From Thermocaproicibacter sp002410755 (GTDB taxonomy: Bacteria > Bacillota > Clostridia > Oscillospirales > Acutalibacteraceae), in NCBI GenBank assembly GCA_036839715.1, contig DAITDU010000008.1, forward strand, positions 1 to 56,410: a stretch of 56,410 bases of DNA, in the 5' to 3' direction. Positions within the stretch are counted from its first letter, which is position 1. Every line of letters starts with the position of its first letter. The position numbers and the translations under genes were made by a program. The notes under the pieces are model-generated. The model had not been told where the DNA came from, did not search any database, and was given only the letters and a program-made list of their open reading frames with translations. This document shows, one piece after another, positions 49,795 through 56,410 of the stretch.

Positions 49795-52617
49795 ATGCCG
49801 GCAAAAACAATATTTATTAAAGGTGCCAGGGAACACAATCTAAAAAACATTAACATTGAGCTTCCGCGCGATAAGCTGATAGTCTTCACAGGGCTTTCTG
49901 GCTCTGGAAAGTCGTCACTTGCTTTTGATACAATCTATGCGGAAGGGCAGCGCCGCTATGTTGAGTCACTGTCCTCCTATGCAAGACAGTTTCTCGGTCA
50001 GGTTGAAAAGCCGGACGTCGATTATATTGACGGGCTTTCTCCGGCAATAGCCATTGACCAGAAAACGACTTCCAAGAACCCGCGTTCGACGGTCGGAACC
50101 GTTACGGAAATTTACGATTATCTTCGTCTTCTGTATGCGCGTATTGGAATTCCCCACTGTCCGGTCTGTGGGCGGGAGATCCGTCAGCAGACCATTGACC
50201 AGATTGTAGACCAGGTTATTTCTTTGCCGGAAAGTACAAAAATTCTTGTGCTTGCGCCTGTTGTTCGGGCACGCAAGGGTACCCATCAAAAAGAGCTGGA
50301 CGCTGCACGCCGCAGCGGTTTTGTCCGTGTCCGTGTGGATGGAATCCTCTATGACCTTTCTGAAGATATTTCTTTGGAAAAAAATATAAAGCATACTGTC
50401 GAAATTGTCGTAGACCGGCTTGTTATTCATCCGGAAATCCGGTCCCGTCTGGCTGATTCGGTGGAAACAGCTTCCTCCCTTTCCGGTGGCCTGACTATTA
50501 TCAGTGTTGTGGGAGGGGAAGACCACTTATTTTCACAAAACTACGCCTGCCCGGAGCACGGTATCAGTATTGAGGAACTTACACCGCGGATGTTTTCCTT
50601 TAACAGCCCGTTTGGCGCCTGCCCAAAGTGTTCCGGCCTGGGCGTTTTTATGAAAATTGACCCAGACCTTATTATACCGGACAAAGGGCTCTCTATCAAC
50701 CAGGGCGGCCTGAAAGCCAGCGGATGGGCAATGGATGGTAATACGATAGCTGCCATGTATCTGAGGTCTCTGTCGAGGAAATACCATTTTTCACTTGACA
50801 CACCAATCGGAAAGCTTTCGCCCCAAATTATAGATATCCTGCTTTACGGGACAAAAGGAGAAAAGATTGCCGTGGAGCGGGACAGTGTCCTAGGGCATAA
50901 TTCGTATGAGACTGCATTTGAAGGTATTATCAACAATCTGGAGCGCCGTTTCCATGAAACACAGAGCAACTGGATTCGGGATGAAATTCAAAATTATATG
51001 AGCGCAATCCCATGTGACGCTTGCCATGGCAAGCGCCTTTCACCTGTCAGCCTTGCTGTTACGGTAGGTGGGCTTAACATTGCGGACTTTTGCGGCATGC
51101 CGGTTTCCGACGAGATTAAATTTCTTGACAACCTGAAACTGACAGAAAAGGAAAATACGATTGCACGTCTTGTCCTAAAAGAAATCAAAAACCGTCTTGG
51201 ATTTCTGAAAGATGTCGGCCTTGAATACCTGACGCTTTCCCGTTCTGCCGGGACACTTTCCGGAGGGGAAAGCCAGCGGATCCGCCTTGCTACGCAGATT
51301 GGCTCTTCGCTGACCGGTGTACTTTATATCCTGGACGAGCCGAGCATTGGCCTGCACCAGCGCGATAATGCCAAACTGCTTAGCACGCTTAAACACCTGC
51401 GTGACCTTGGCAACACAGTAATTGTAGTGGAGCACGATGAAGAGACAATGCGTGCGGCGGACTATATTGTCGATATTGGGCCGGGTGCCGGTATCCACGG
51501 CGGTAAAGTCGTATACAGCGGCAAAGTAGACGGAATTGTAAAATGCAAGGAATCCATTACCGGCCAGTACCTCAGCGGCAGGAAAAAAGTAGAAGTACCG
51601 AAAACACGTCGAAAGGGAAATGGGAAAAAGCTGAAGATTTTCGGTGCCTCTCAGAACAACCTGAAAAATATTGATGTAGAAATTCCTCTCGGCGAATTCG
51701 TCTGTGTCACGGGAGTCTCCGGCTCTGGAAAATCGTCACTGGTCAACGAAATCCTTTATAATTATCTTGCTTCAAAACTCAATGGGGCGAAAGAACGTCC
51801 TGGTAAGTTCAGAAGTATTACAGGCGCTTCCGAATTGGACAAAGTCATTTCGATTGACCAATCGCCTATTGGACGCACACCACGCTCTAATCCGGCAACT
51901 TATACAGGCGTTTTCAATGATATCCGTCAACTGTTTGCTTCTACGCAGGATGCAAAGTTACGCGGTTTTACACCAAGCCGCTTTTCCTTTAATGTCAAGG
52001 GCGGCCGCTGTGAAGCCTGTGAAGGGGACGGCATTATCAAGATTGAGATGAACTTTCTTCCTGATGTATATGTACCCTGTGAAGTTTGCAAGGGGAAACG
52101 ATATAACCGCGAAACCCTTGAAGTGAAATATAAGGGAAAAAGTATTTATGATGTCCTTGAGATGACAGTGGAAGAAGGCGTTTCCTTCTTTGGAAACTTC
52201 CCTAAAATTGCAAGAAAGTTGCAGACTTTGCAGGATGTTGGCCTCGGCTATATCAAAATTGGTCAGCCTGCAACAACACTTTCCGGCGGTGAGGCACAGC
52301 GTGTAAAATTAGCGGCGGAACTTGGAAAACGCGCAACCGGGCGAACAATTTATATTTTGGATGAGCCGACAACAGGCCTTCATACGGCGGACGTTCATAT
52401 GCTGATTAAAGTCTTACAGCGTCTTGTTGATGGTGGGAATACAGTTGTAGTCATTGAACATAACCTCGACCTTATCAAGACGGCTGACTGGATTATTGAC
52501 CTTGGTCCAGAGGGCGGAGATGCCGGTGGCCGGATTGTAACTTGCGGTACGCCGGAGCATGTAGCAGAAGTTCCAGAATCCTATACCGGACAGTATTTGA
52601 AAAAAATGTTGAAATAA
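49795..52617 (+). CDS. uvrA: UvrA, excinuclease ABC subunit A
   Basis: A 940-residue damage-recognition ATPase with two ABC modules. Motifs include GLSGSGKSS (first Walker A), GVSGSGKSS (second), LSGGESQR and LSGGEAQR signatures, and zinc fingers (YACPEHG...FGACPKCSG, in which one first-finger Cys is His; and RCEACEGDG...VPCEVCKGK). GGAGGG stands just before ATG 49795; ATG 49783 is too far upstream. With uvrB it forms the damage-search complex. Confidence 0.98.
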   Translation: MPAKTIFIKGAREHNLKNINIELPRDKLIVFTGLSGSGKSSLAFDTIYAEGQRRYVESLSSYARQFLGQVEKPDVDYIDGLSPAIAIDQKTTSKNPRSTVGTVTEIYDYLRLLYARIGIPHCPVCGREIRQQTIDQIVDQVISLPESTKILVLAPVVRARKGTHQKELDAARRSGFVRVRVDGILYDLSEDISLEKNIKHTVEIVVDRLVIHPEIRSRLADSVETASSLSGGLTIISVVGGEDHLFSQNYACPEHGISIEELTPRMFSFNSPFGACPKCSGLGVFMKIDPDLIIPDKGLSINQGGLKASGWAMDGNTIAAMYLRSLSRKYHFSLDTPIGKLSPQIIDILLYGTKGEKIAVERDSVLGHNSYETAFEGIINNLERRFHETQSNWIRDEIQNYMSAIPCDACHGKRLSPVSLAVTVGGLNIADFCGMPVSDEIKFLDNLKLTEKENTIARLVLKEIKNRLGFLKDVGLEYLTLSRSAGTLSGGESQRIRLATQIGSSLTGVLYILDEPSIGLHQRDNAKLLSTLKHLRDLGNTVIVVEHDEETMRAADYIVDIGPGAGIHGGKVVYSGKVDGIVKCKESITGQYLSGRKKVEVPKTRRKGNGKKLKIFGASQNNLKNIDVEIPLGEFVCVTGVSGSGKSSLVNEILYNYLASKLNGAKERPGKFRSITGASELDKVISIDQSPIGRTPRSNPATYTGVFNDIRQLFASTQDAKLRGFTPSRFSFNVKGGRCEACEGDGIIKIEMNFLPDVYVPCEVCKGKRYNRETLEVKYKGKSIYDVLEMTVEEGVSFFGNFPKIARKLQTLQDVGLGYIKIGQPATTLSGGEAQRVKLAAELGKRATGRTIYILDEPTTGLHTADVHMLIKVLQRLVDGGNTVVVIEHNLDLIKTADWIIDLGPEGGDAGGRIVTCGTPEHVAEVPESYTGQYLKKMLK

Positions 52618-52815
52618 TAGTTTCTGTTTGAAAGAGTGCCCTACTATGACCTTTGCAGCAAACTGCTCATAGATGTTTTGTTTCAGTCGAGGCGCCAAAA
52701 TGAACATCAGACTCTAACCACCATGACAGATCATTTGCACATTGCGGAGAAGGTAATTCTTGCTGTTCCCATTTTAGATTACCTTATTGGCAAAGGGCCT
52801 CATTTGCTTGTTGTA

Positions 52816-53487
52816 TCAGTAGACTAAGGCTGCAATGGCCTGACTGCCAAGTTCGTTATACCGCTCTTCGACAAGCTTTCTTTCATATCTAATGATACCG
52901 TCTGGCAAATCGGGATCACAAAAGTAATATCCATCACCATCGTAGCCAACCAAAAGAAAACAATGCTCCGGTTCTATCCAAGTAAAAGTCTCTTTTGTCC
53001 CGGGCATTTTCCAAATCCGCCCCGGATAGGATGGCTTCATTCCTCGCGTTGCCCAGATAATAACTGGGTCGCCATGGTCAATATTGGAAAGTAGCTTTGA
53101 AAAGTCCGTACCAGTCAGGTCAGCGGCTCTGCGCCATCCTTTTTCTACCAAAAAAGTATTCATGGTAGCAGCGACAACCGGCGCATAGCACCCAAGTGCG
53201 TCCGCAGAATCCGAATTACCAATAAAATACTCTTTCGGGCTTTTCCCCACAGCACCGTCTGGCGTCTGTTTCAGCGTGGATTTTGGTATTCGGTCTTTAA
53301 GCTGTTCCCATGCAGTATTGCAATGATAATACTTAAGAAGGGCTGCCGCACAGGAAAGCTCACTTCCTGCCCTGTCAGAGCTACATAACTCAATATCTGA
53401 CACATTGAGAATTTTCCGGCGGTTGGCACGGTAAACAAAATATCCGGTTGCTGCACCTAGCAAAAGAATGGAAGGGAATCTCATCAT
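52816..53487 (-). CDS. C39-like cysteine peptidase-family protein with N-terminal membrane anchor
   Basis: A 223-residue protein: a short hydrophobic start (FPSILLLGAATGYFVY), then a papain-like C39 fold suggested by a Cys followed by a helix (ELSCAAALLKYYHC) and a His-Asp region EHCFLLVGYDGDGYYFCDP. The usual glutamine of the oxyanion hole before the Cys is not seen, so peptidase activity is uncertain. Similar C39-like proteins in Clostridia are membrane-linked and of unknown substrate. GGGAAG precedes the tandem ATG; the first is used. Confidence 0.75.
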   Translation of the reverse strand: MMRFPSILLLGAATGYFVYRANRRKILNVSDIELCSSDRAGSELSCAAALLKYYHCNTAWEQLKDRIPKSTLKQTPDGAVGKSPKEYFIGNSDSADALGCYAPVVAATMNTFLVEKGWRRAADLTGTDFSKLLSNIDHGDPVIIWATRGMKPSYPGRIWKMPGTKETFTWIEPEHCFLLVGYDGDGYYFCDPDLPDGIIRYERKLVEERYNELGSQAIAALVY

Positions 53488-53784
53488 TTGTCACTTCCCA
53501 ATTAAGCTTTATTTATTTAATCTTATCATTTTCATGTAAAGGAAGCAAGCCTATTAGGCAAGACATTGTAACCAAATTGTAGGGCTACAATACATTTTCA
53601 AGCGACCTTTTCCTGGTTACCAAACAAGCTATGACTTATTTTAATGTTCAAAAACCGATATTTAAGTGAATTACAAATCCTCTATCTTGTTCCGTTTGGA
53701 CAGGAGAACATAAAAAGTTTTTGCTTTTTCTGCTTCACGTTTTTTAAAATTCTGATGACCTGTTTCTCTTGCTAATATGATTTA
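53488..53784. other. AT-rich intergenic region before the lipoprotein gene
   Basis: No gene is seen. It includes the perfect palindrome ATTGTAG-gg-CTACAAT (53576-53591), an operator candidate. Base composition becomes AT-rich from here to about 54700. Confidence 0.5.
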
Positions 53785-53813
53785 TTGAAAAAATAGAAAA
53801 AAAGTGGTATAAT
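53785..53813 (+). promoter_or_regulatory. Promoter of the lipoprotein gene
   Basis: TTGAAA (53785-53790), 17 nt, TATAAT (53808-53813), 24 nt before the start codon. Confidence 0.8.
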
Positions 53814-53837
53814 TCCACCTGAATTAGGAGGAATATT

Positions 53838-54461
53838 ATGAAAAAGCTTTTATCATTATTCGTGGTTCTTACTATATCATTTGGATTATGTTCCTGTGCG
53901 AAACAAGCTAAGCCAGAAGATACCGTAAAAAATTTTTTTGAAGCAGTAAAAGCATCAGATAGCGAAAAAATGAATACATATGTCAGTCAAAACAGTGGCT
54001 CTTCTTTGTCAAGTTCTGCAAGTACATCAAGCGGTGAAGAAAAAGTTGAAAAAGAACTTAGCAATTACTTTAAAGACAACATGAAAAAAATAGCCTATAA
54101 CATAAAAAGTAGCGAAATAAATGGAAATTCTGCCATAGTAACCGTGGATTGTAAATATATTGACGGGAGCTCAATTATCAAAGACACTGTAACTAGTTAC
54201 TTGGCGAAGATAATAGCTCAAGCGATTACTGGGGCAAATGTAAATAGCAGTACCGCTGAAAATGAATTTGAAGAAACTTTGTCTGATAAAATCAAAAATA
54301 CAAAAGAGACATTTATAAATAAAACGATAAAAATAAACTGCGTTAAAACAGATAATAAATGGTATATAAGCAAAATAGATGACGATTTGCAAAATGTCCT
54401 ACTATCAAACTTTATGTCCATTAAAAATGACTTGAGCAAACTGTCTGAAGGAATAAAATAG
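53838..54461 (+). CDS. Secreted lipoprotein, DUF4878/DUF5105-like
   Basis: A 207-residue lipoprotein: a signal peptide (MKKLLSLFVVLTISFGLCSC) whose lipobox Cys at 20 would be acylated. The mature part is a small NTF2-like or DUF4878-type fold (DTVKNFFEAVKASDSEKMNTYVS...NSAIVTVDCKYIDGSS) with a Ser-rich insert (SGSSLSSSASTSSGEEK). AGGAGG precedes the ATG. Codon use is much more AT-rich than its neighbours, hinting at recent acquisition. It has its own promoter and terminator. Function unknown. Confidence 0.82.
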   Translation: MKKLLSLFVVLTISFGLCSCAKQAKPEDTVKNFFEAVKASDSEKMNTYVSQNSGSSLSSSASTSSGEEKVEKELSNYFKDNMKKIAYNIKSSEINGNSAIVTVDCKYIDGSSIIKDTVTSYLAKIIAQAITGANVNSSTAENEFEETLSDKIKNTKETFINKTIKINCVKTDNKWYISKIDDDLQNVLLSNFMSIKNDLSKLSEGIK

Positions 54462-54493
54462 TACACTGGGTTCTCTAGTATAGATTAAAATAT

Positions 54494-54516
54494 TTAGCAA
54501 AGGTTTTGCTAATTTT
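54494..54516 (+). terminator. Lipoprotein gene terminator
   Basis: TTAGCAAA (54494-54501) pairs perfectly with TTTGCTAA (54505-54512), followed by TTTTG; 33 nt after the stop. Confidence 0.7.
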
Positions 54517-54710
54517 GCGGGCTATCAGAAAACAGGTACTAGTATGAATCAGGAAACATGGTATGGCACTTATAATTGCGGATTAGCAGATTAACGGATA
54601 GTAAATATTTTAATTTAAAATCCATGTAGGAAAATTACCAATTAGCCTGTTAAAAAAGGTTCAGCGAAAGCTGGGCTTTTTGTTGTAACGATGTAAAATA
54701 AGAGCAAGTA

Positions 54711-55007
54711 ATGAAAGCTGCTGGAACTGGAAAAGCTGTGCAAAACCGTGGAACAGATATTTTCCTGAATTTTAAAGGAAGCAAACAGCGCCGGTTATTT
54801 GATGGCGTGCAAAAGACCGATGACAAAAGCAAGGCATCTGGAATGGTGAAAGTATTATACGATAAATATGTGTCATCTACCTGGGAAATCAAATTTTACA
54901 GTATGCGACGACAAACCGTAAAATCACGCCAAAATACTAAAAGAACCCTTCTTTCGCTGGAAGCGTTGGATGGATTCTCTAATAAGGTGTGGGGCGAAAA
55001 ACGGTAA
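54711..55007 (+). CDS. Doubtful 98-residue ORF, unknown
   Basis: An open frame (MKAAGTGKAVQNRGTDIFLNF...) of basic, poorly structured composition without a family or a clear ribosome binding site. Its stop lies inside the plus-strand terminator at 54991-55028, which shows that something is transcribed on this strand, so the frame or a non-coding RNA may be expressed. Equally it may be chance. A small stem (CAGC/GCTG, then GGCTTTTTG, near 54661-54680) lies upstream. The 54517-54710 stretch shows no other feature. Confidence 0.2.
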   Translation: MKAAGTGKAVQNRGTDIFLNFKGSKQRRLFDGVQKTDDKSKASGMVKVLYDKYVSSTWEIKFYSMRRQTVKSRQNTKRTLLSLEALDGFSNKVWGEKR

Positions 55008-55028
55008 TTTCCGTTTTCCGCCCCTTTT
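54991..55028 (+). terminator. Plus-strand terminator
   Basis: GGGGCGAAAAACGG (54991-55004) pairs with CCGTTTTCCGCCCC (55011-55024), one mismatch, followed by TTTT. It points to a plus-strand transcript from the 54517-54990 region. Confidence 0.7.
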
Positions 55029-55060
55029 GTCTGTCACAAATATTTTTTGCAGTAATGCGC

Positions 55061-55255
55061 TTAAGACTTTTCTGCCAGCTTCTTTACCAATGCTTCTGGA
55101 GTTAAACCAGCTTTGCTGGCTGCGTCCAAAAGTTTTTTTACATCTTCCTGCTCTTTTTGTTTTTGCAGTTCTTTTTTGCATTCGGTTAACTGAGCGATTT
55201 TCCGGTCGATTTCAGCAATCTGTTCTTCAAGAGATTTCCGTTTACCGCGAGGCAT
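55061..55255 (-). CDS. Small coiled-coil protein, unknown
   Basis: A 64-residue basic protein: MPRGKRKSLEEQIAEIDRKI begins a heptad-rich coiled coil (about 8-42) followed by a short globular end (LLDAASKAGLTPEALVKKLAEK). Similar short proteins occur in Clostridia without known function; the tail is a little like H-NS-type nucleoid DNA-binding ends, but this is speculation. AAGGAAGGG sets ATG 55255 rather than the GTG at 55276. A promoter pair (TTGCTT at 55311-55316, TATACT at 55289-55294, minus strand) lies upstream. Confidence 0.72.
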   Translation of the reverse strand: MPRGKRKSLEEQIAEIDRKIAQLTECKKELQKQKEQEDVKKLLDAASKAGLTPEALVKKLAEKS

Positions 55256-55706
55256 AAATATCACCCTTCCTTTCACAATTTAATATCAGTATAGTTTTTT
55301 TCCCCATGTAAAGCAAGAACAATTACAGATAAAATGAGTAATTTTCAATTTATGTTTTCTCCTTTGGAACAGTAAAATTATACCCATATTTTAAAATTTT
55401 AGGCAATAAATATTACTTATTTGCAAAGCTGGAGAAGTACCATACTCATTTTATTTTTCTTATCGATTTTTAAATACCTTTTATTTTAGATCTTCTTCTA
55501 TATCAAATTACATGATATATAAACTGCGGAGCAGCATCAGTCTGTCGATTGCAGCACTCATATATTGTTTCAGCGATATTTTCATATAAACTGCCTGGCT
55601 ATCCCGTAAAAGGCAGAAAGCATTTAAGCGACAGTATACAATAACATAAAAAGGTTTGTACCAGATATTTTTTGCCCCTGTACGCTGTCATGTTTTGCCG
55701 CCCTCA
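55256..55706. other. AT-rich intergenic region between the small protein and the HD-GYP gene
   Basis: Holds the minus-strand promoter of the 64-residue protein (55289-55316). Apart from that no gene, repeat or strong hairpin was recognised in about 400 nt, which lie downstream of the HD-GYP gene. Confidence 0.5.
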
Positions 55707-56410
55707 TTACGTTCTCAAGCACTGAAGCAAAATACCGATATAATAAGGATCAAACTTTGACTTTTCAGATAGTAAAATATCAACACCGGTTTTCGAGTTT
55801 TCTGCGTCCTTGTACGGCCGCAAAGATGTAATGGCATCAATGGAATCTGCTATCATAACAATCCTTGAGAATCTGGGAATACGGTCTGCCGTGATACATT
55901 GAGGGTAACCGCTTCCATCCATACGCTCGTGGTGCTGCAACACAATATCGGCAGAATCGTTCGGAAGATTAATCCTTTGTGCTACATAATAGCCAATTTC
56001 ACAATGCCGTCTCATGATAGAAATTTCTTTTTCACTTAATTTTCCAGGTTTTTGGACGATCTCTTTAGGTATAAGAAGTTTTCCAATATCATGCAACAAT
56101 GCGCCAAGACAAATTCTATATTGGTTTTCAGACTGCTCTTTTGATTTTACTGCTATGATTGTAGAAAGCATTGCCACATTTATGGAATGGGCAATCATCC
56201 AATCGGTACAACTGCAAAAAGTACGGAAAGATGTCCACCATAAGCTCGCTGTTAATCCCGATATCGTCTTACTAAGAATTACGCTCGCGTTTTCTAGGAG
56301 TGAATGATCTATCCCGGGAAATTTATTTGCAATATCTTCTGCACAAGCTTTTACCAAACCTACGACTGAAAAATTAGCATTTTGAATAGTGTTAAATTTT
56401 AATATATTAT
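55707..56410 (-). CDS. HD-GYP domain phosphodiesterase, 5' end outside the window
   Basis: The minus-strand frame stays open to the right edge (the codons from 56357 to 56409 contain no stop), so the gene is partial and a start at TTG 56357 is not needed. At least 234 residues are visible. The HD-GYP domain shows H in AHSINVAMLS, LLHDIGKLLIPKEI, RRHCEIGYYVAQ and LQHHERMDGSGYP, i.e. the metal ligands and the GYP signature are intact. Such domains usually hydrolyse cyclic di-GMP. The N-terminal sensor or receiver domain, if any, lies beyond the window. Confidence 0.9.
   Translation of the reverse strand, partial: NILKFNTIQNANFSVVGLVKACAEDIANKFPGIDHSLLENASVILSKTISGLTASLWWTSFRTFCSCTDWMIAHSINVAMLSTIIAVKSKEQSENQYRICLGALLHDIGKLLIPKEIVQKPGKLSEKEISIMRRHCEIGYYVAQRINLPNDSADIVLQHHERMDGSGYPQCITADRIPRFSRIVMIADSIDAITSLRPYKDAENSKTGVDILLSEKSKFDPYYIGILLQCLRT

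Noticed and set aside
52636..52827. 63-codon plus-strand frame after uvrA
   Set aside because: No ribosome binding site, no family, and it runs into the convergent C39-like gene.
1..56410. CRISPR array, prophage or intact insertion sequence
   Set aside because: No regularly spaced repeats, cas genes, phage structural genes or transposase with terminal repeats were seen in the window.

Overview
The window reads as a chromosomal segment of an anaerobic, Gram-positive member of the Clostridia, most likely Oscillospiraceae/Ruminococcaceae-like. The basis is a PolC-type replicase, NrdR, the MEP isoprenoid genes (ispE, dxr, ispG), MtaB, a UPF0210/ACT gene pair, rubredoxin, strong purine-rich Shine-Dalgarno sites, frequent GTG/TTG starts and canonical SigA promoters (TTGACA-17-TATAAT). 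This placement is inference; no rRNA or tRNA gene was seen to confirm it.

Layout. (1) 1-5752: an ABC-2 exporter operon (ATPase plus two permeases), preceded by a TetR-like palindrome and ending in a large MalT/LuxR-type regulator. (2) 5753-6961: a 1.2 kb non-coding stretch. It holds a minus-strand structured RNA candidate (6S-like) with its own promoter and terminator, then a plus-strand promoter and a NiCo (czcD-type) riboswitch with an expression-platform terminator. (3) 6992-14267: metal and metalloid resistance: the riboswitch-controlled P-type ATPase, arsR, then arsD-arsA-acr3, then rubredoxin. (4) 14332-18606: a MarR regulator with a strong promoter and operator-like palindrome, and a heterodimeric ABC exporter. 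(5) 19164-24412: UPF0210 plus ACT-domain gene (minus), divergent from Lrp/AsnC, aminotransferase, ispE and a degenerate zinc-phospholipase-C-like gene. (6) 24606-34625: murA, a WalJ-like hydrolase, rlmH, a zinc-ribbon protein, a GHL10-type secreted protein, mtaB, an HPr-like protein lacking the active histidine, an ABC-F protein, a helical-bundle protein and a TIM-barrel isomerase-like protein. (7) 34701-45873: nrdR and a dense housekeeping operon pyrH-frr-uppS-cdsA-dxr-rseP-ispG-polC. (8) 45941-52617: an RluA-family synthase (minus), then radC-uvrB-uvrA. (9) 52816-56410: accessory genes: a C39-like protein, an AT-rich lipoprotein locus, a small coiled-coil protein and an HD-GYP protein running off the right edge.

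How the parts fit: regions 2-4 form a metal/metalloid and drug-defence block with at least three separate sensors (the RNA riboswitch, ArsR and MarR). Regions 6-8 are core cell-envelope, isoprenoid, translation and DNA-repair functions. The most notable items are the NiCo riboswitch in front of a calcium-ATPase-like pump, which reassigns its probable substrate; the 6S-like RNA; the HPr-like and phospholipase-like proteins that have lost catalytic residues; and several unexplained perfect palindromes. No CRISPR array, prophage or intact insertion sequence was seen.
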